From Deltaproteobacteria bacterium (lineage in GTDB: Bacteria; JAEEML01), in assembly GCA_016283195.1 (NCBI GenBank), contig JAEEML010000136.1, positions 1-5,655 of the forward strand: DNA of 5,655 nucleotides, in the 5' to 3' direction. This document shows positions 5,228-5,655 of the stretch, one piece after another. Each line of letters opens with the position of its first letter. Within the stretch, counting starts at the first letter, position 1. The notes beneath the pieces were generated by a model. That model was not told the origin of the DNA. It saw nothing but the letters and a program-made list of their open reading frames with translations, and searched no databases. Made by a program: the position numbers and the translations under genes.

Positions 5228-5296
5228 GAATTTATTGAAAAAATATGAAAATAATGCTTGACAAAAATACCAAAATGTGCTAGAATTGAATTTATT
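5228..5296. repeat. Direct repeats GAATTTATT flanking the plus-strand promoter
   Basis: GAATTTATT occurs at 5228-5236 and 5288-5296, exactly 60 bp apart, each followed by one base and then AAA. One copy is just upstream of the promoter and the other covers its start site. This could be a regulator site pair or a chance match in AT-rich DNA. Confidence 0.4.
5258..5286 (+). promoter_or_regulatory. Near-consensus sigma-70 promoter on the plus strand, without an obvious gene
   Basis: A perfect -35 TTGACA (5258-5263), a 17-bp spacer and a -10 TAGAAT (5281-5286, five of six) preceded by TG at 5278-5279 (extended -10, TGCTAGAAT). The 25 bp upstream are A/T-rich, like an UP element. Predicted transcription start is about 5293. 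It is the best promoter match in the window, yet it points to a 150-bp non-coding stretch and then antisense into the ZIP gene. Confidence 0.75.
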
Positions 5297-5445
5297 AAAA
5301 GCCCTCAAAAAAACAAAAACTTAAAGAAACATAGCATTTAGATATAGGGTGTGCAAGAGAAAAGTGTGGGTGGGGTGAGAGGGCGGCGCAGGTAGATGGT
5401 GGCAAGAGGAAAGCTGATTGCCAACCTCCGTTTGCCAAAGCCAAC
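5293..5445 (+). ncRNA. Possible small or antisense RNA from the plus-strand promoter
   Basis: If the promoter at 5258-5286 is active, its transcript would start near 5293 and run through a non-coding segment into the antisense strand of the ZIP 3' end. The segment contains a G-rich run and one imperfect hairpin (5399-5427). I do not recognise a known RNA family, and the 3' end is undefined, so the end given is only the start of the ZIP gene. Confidence 0.25.
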
Positions 5446-5655
5446 TTACCCGCCCAGAGCCACATCAAGAGTGAGCATGATGGTAAAGCCCAGGCCAAAA
5501 AAGATGGTGCCGACGTTGGAATGTTCGCCTTCAGTCATTTGCGGAATGAGCTCTTCCACCACCACATAAATCATGGCCCCGGCGGCAAAGCTTAGACAGT
5601 AAGGTAAGATAGGCACTACGAGGGCAGAGGCCACAATGGTGAGTAGGGCGCCCAG
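5446..5655 (-). CDS. ZIP-family divalent metal transporter, C-terminal fragment
   Basis: The last 69 codons are present; the rest lies beyond the right edge. ZIP proteins import zinc, iron or related metals across the inner membrane. The fragment begins in a hydrophobic segment (ALLTIVASALVVPILPY), then has the conserved helix LSFAAGAMIYVVVEELIPQM, in which the Glu pair of V-E-E-L-I-P belongs to the metal path in this family. A short polar loop with a His (TEGEHSNVG) leads to a last membrane helix (TIFFGLGFTIMLTLDVALGG) and the TAA stop. The sequence is closest in style to GufA/ZIP11-type bacterial members. There is no sign of damage in the visible part. A GTG at 5634 is an internal Val, not the start. 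The promoter at 5258-5286 points antisense into this 3' end. Confidence 0.92.
   Translation of the reverse strand: MGALLTIVASALVVPILPYCLSFAAGAMIYVVVEELIPQMTEGEHSNVGTIFFGLGFTIMLTLDVALGG

Larger units (their letters stand above)
5173..5445. other. Intergenic region with an outward plus-strand promoter and no supported gene
   Basis: This stretch holds the lipoprotein ribosome site (5177-5183), an AT-rich block (5229-5257), a plus-strand promoter (5258-5286), an AT-rich segment to about 5345, and a G-rich segment on the plus strand (5346-5393). An imperfect hairpin (5399-5427: GGTGGCAA pairing with TTGCCAACC with one bulged base) lies close to the ZIP stop. No terminator with a T-run is visible on the plus strand through to the end of the window. 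Confidence 0.6.

Noticed and set aside
5346-5386. G-rich plus-strand run as a G-quadruplex
   Set aside because: Only three close runs of three or more G; the fourth is separated by about 19 nt, so a stable quadruplex is doubtful.
5295-5498. Minus-strand open frame of 67 codons
   Set aside because: It overlaps the ZIP C-terminus in another frame, starts inside that gene without a ribosome site and resembles no known protein.
5396-5569. Plus-strand open frame of 57 codons downstream of the strong plus-strand promoter
   Set aside because: Only a weak AGGT precedes the ATG, and most of the frame is antisense to conserved ZIP codons with low-complexity Ser/Thr/Pro/Lys content. A product cannot be ruled out but is not supported.

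Overview
The window holds eight protein-coding genes, all on the minus strand; two are cut by the window edges. No rRNA, tRNA, CRISPR array, transposase or phage gene is visible. The likely source is a Gram-negative bacterium, or one with a spirochaete- or planctomycete-type envelope. The elongation factor G at the left edge has the features of the mitochondrial-EFG1-like (spdEFG1) subfamily, known from spirochaetes, planctomycetes, deltaproteobacterial-grade bacteria and mitochondria. The lipoprotein near the right edge joins a Cys-rich motif to a FISUMP-like domain, a domain first described in Fibrobacter. A genus or phylum cannot be fixed from this window.

Read in the direction of transcription (right to left), the layout is as follows. 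(1) 5655-5446: C-terminal end of a ZIP-family metal transporter. (2) 5445-5173: an intergenic stretch with a near-consensus sigma-70 promoter on the plus strand, pointing away from the lipoprotein gene and into the 3' end of the ZIP gene, with no plausible gene downstream. (3) 5172-4549: a lipoprotein with a Cys-rich motif and a FISUMP-like domain. (4) 4548-4382: a non-coding GC-rich element with a 12-bp near-perfect palindrome and two 12-bp direct repeats. (5) 4303-3723: a type II toxin-antitoxin pair (small antitoxin, then PIN-domain VapC) with a 4-nt overlap and a palindrome inside its putative promoter. (6) 3645-898: a tight three-gene operon of two different membrane-anchored SPFH/Band 7 proteins and a small membrane-anchored coiled-coil protein. 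(7) 897-690: an AT-rich region with a strong putative promoter and a structured leader for the EF-G gene. (8) 689-1: N-terminal 229 codons of EF-G.

The SPFH operon is the most system-like unit. The genes are separated by 10 nt and then overlap by 1 nt, so the three products are probably made together. Tandem SPFH genes recall HflK/HflC, which assemble as a heteromeric cage on the membrane, but these proteins are not recognisable as HflK/HflC and the third protein is not one I recognise. A hetero-oligomeric membrane scaffold is therefore an inference. The toxin-antitoxin pair, the lipoprotein, the ZIP transporter and EF-G are probably independent units.

Two starts were revised on ribosome-binding-site evidence: the first SPFH gene starts at 3645 rather than 3687, and the antitoxin at 4303 rather than 4381.
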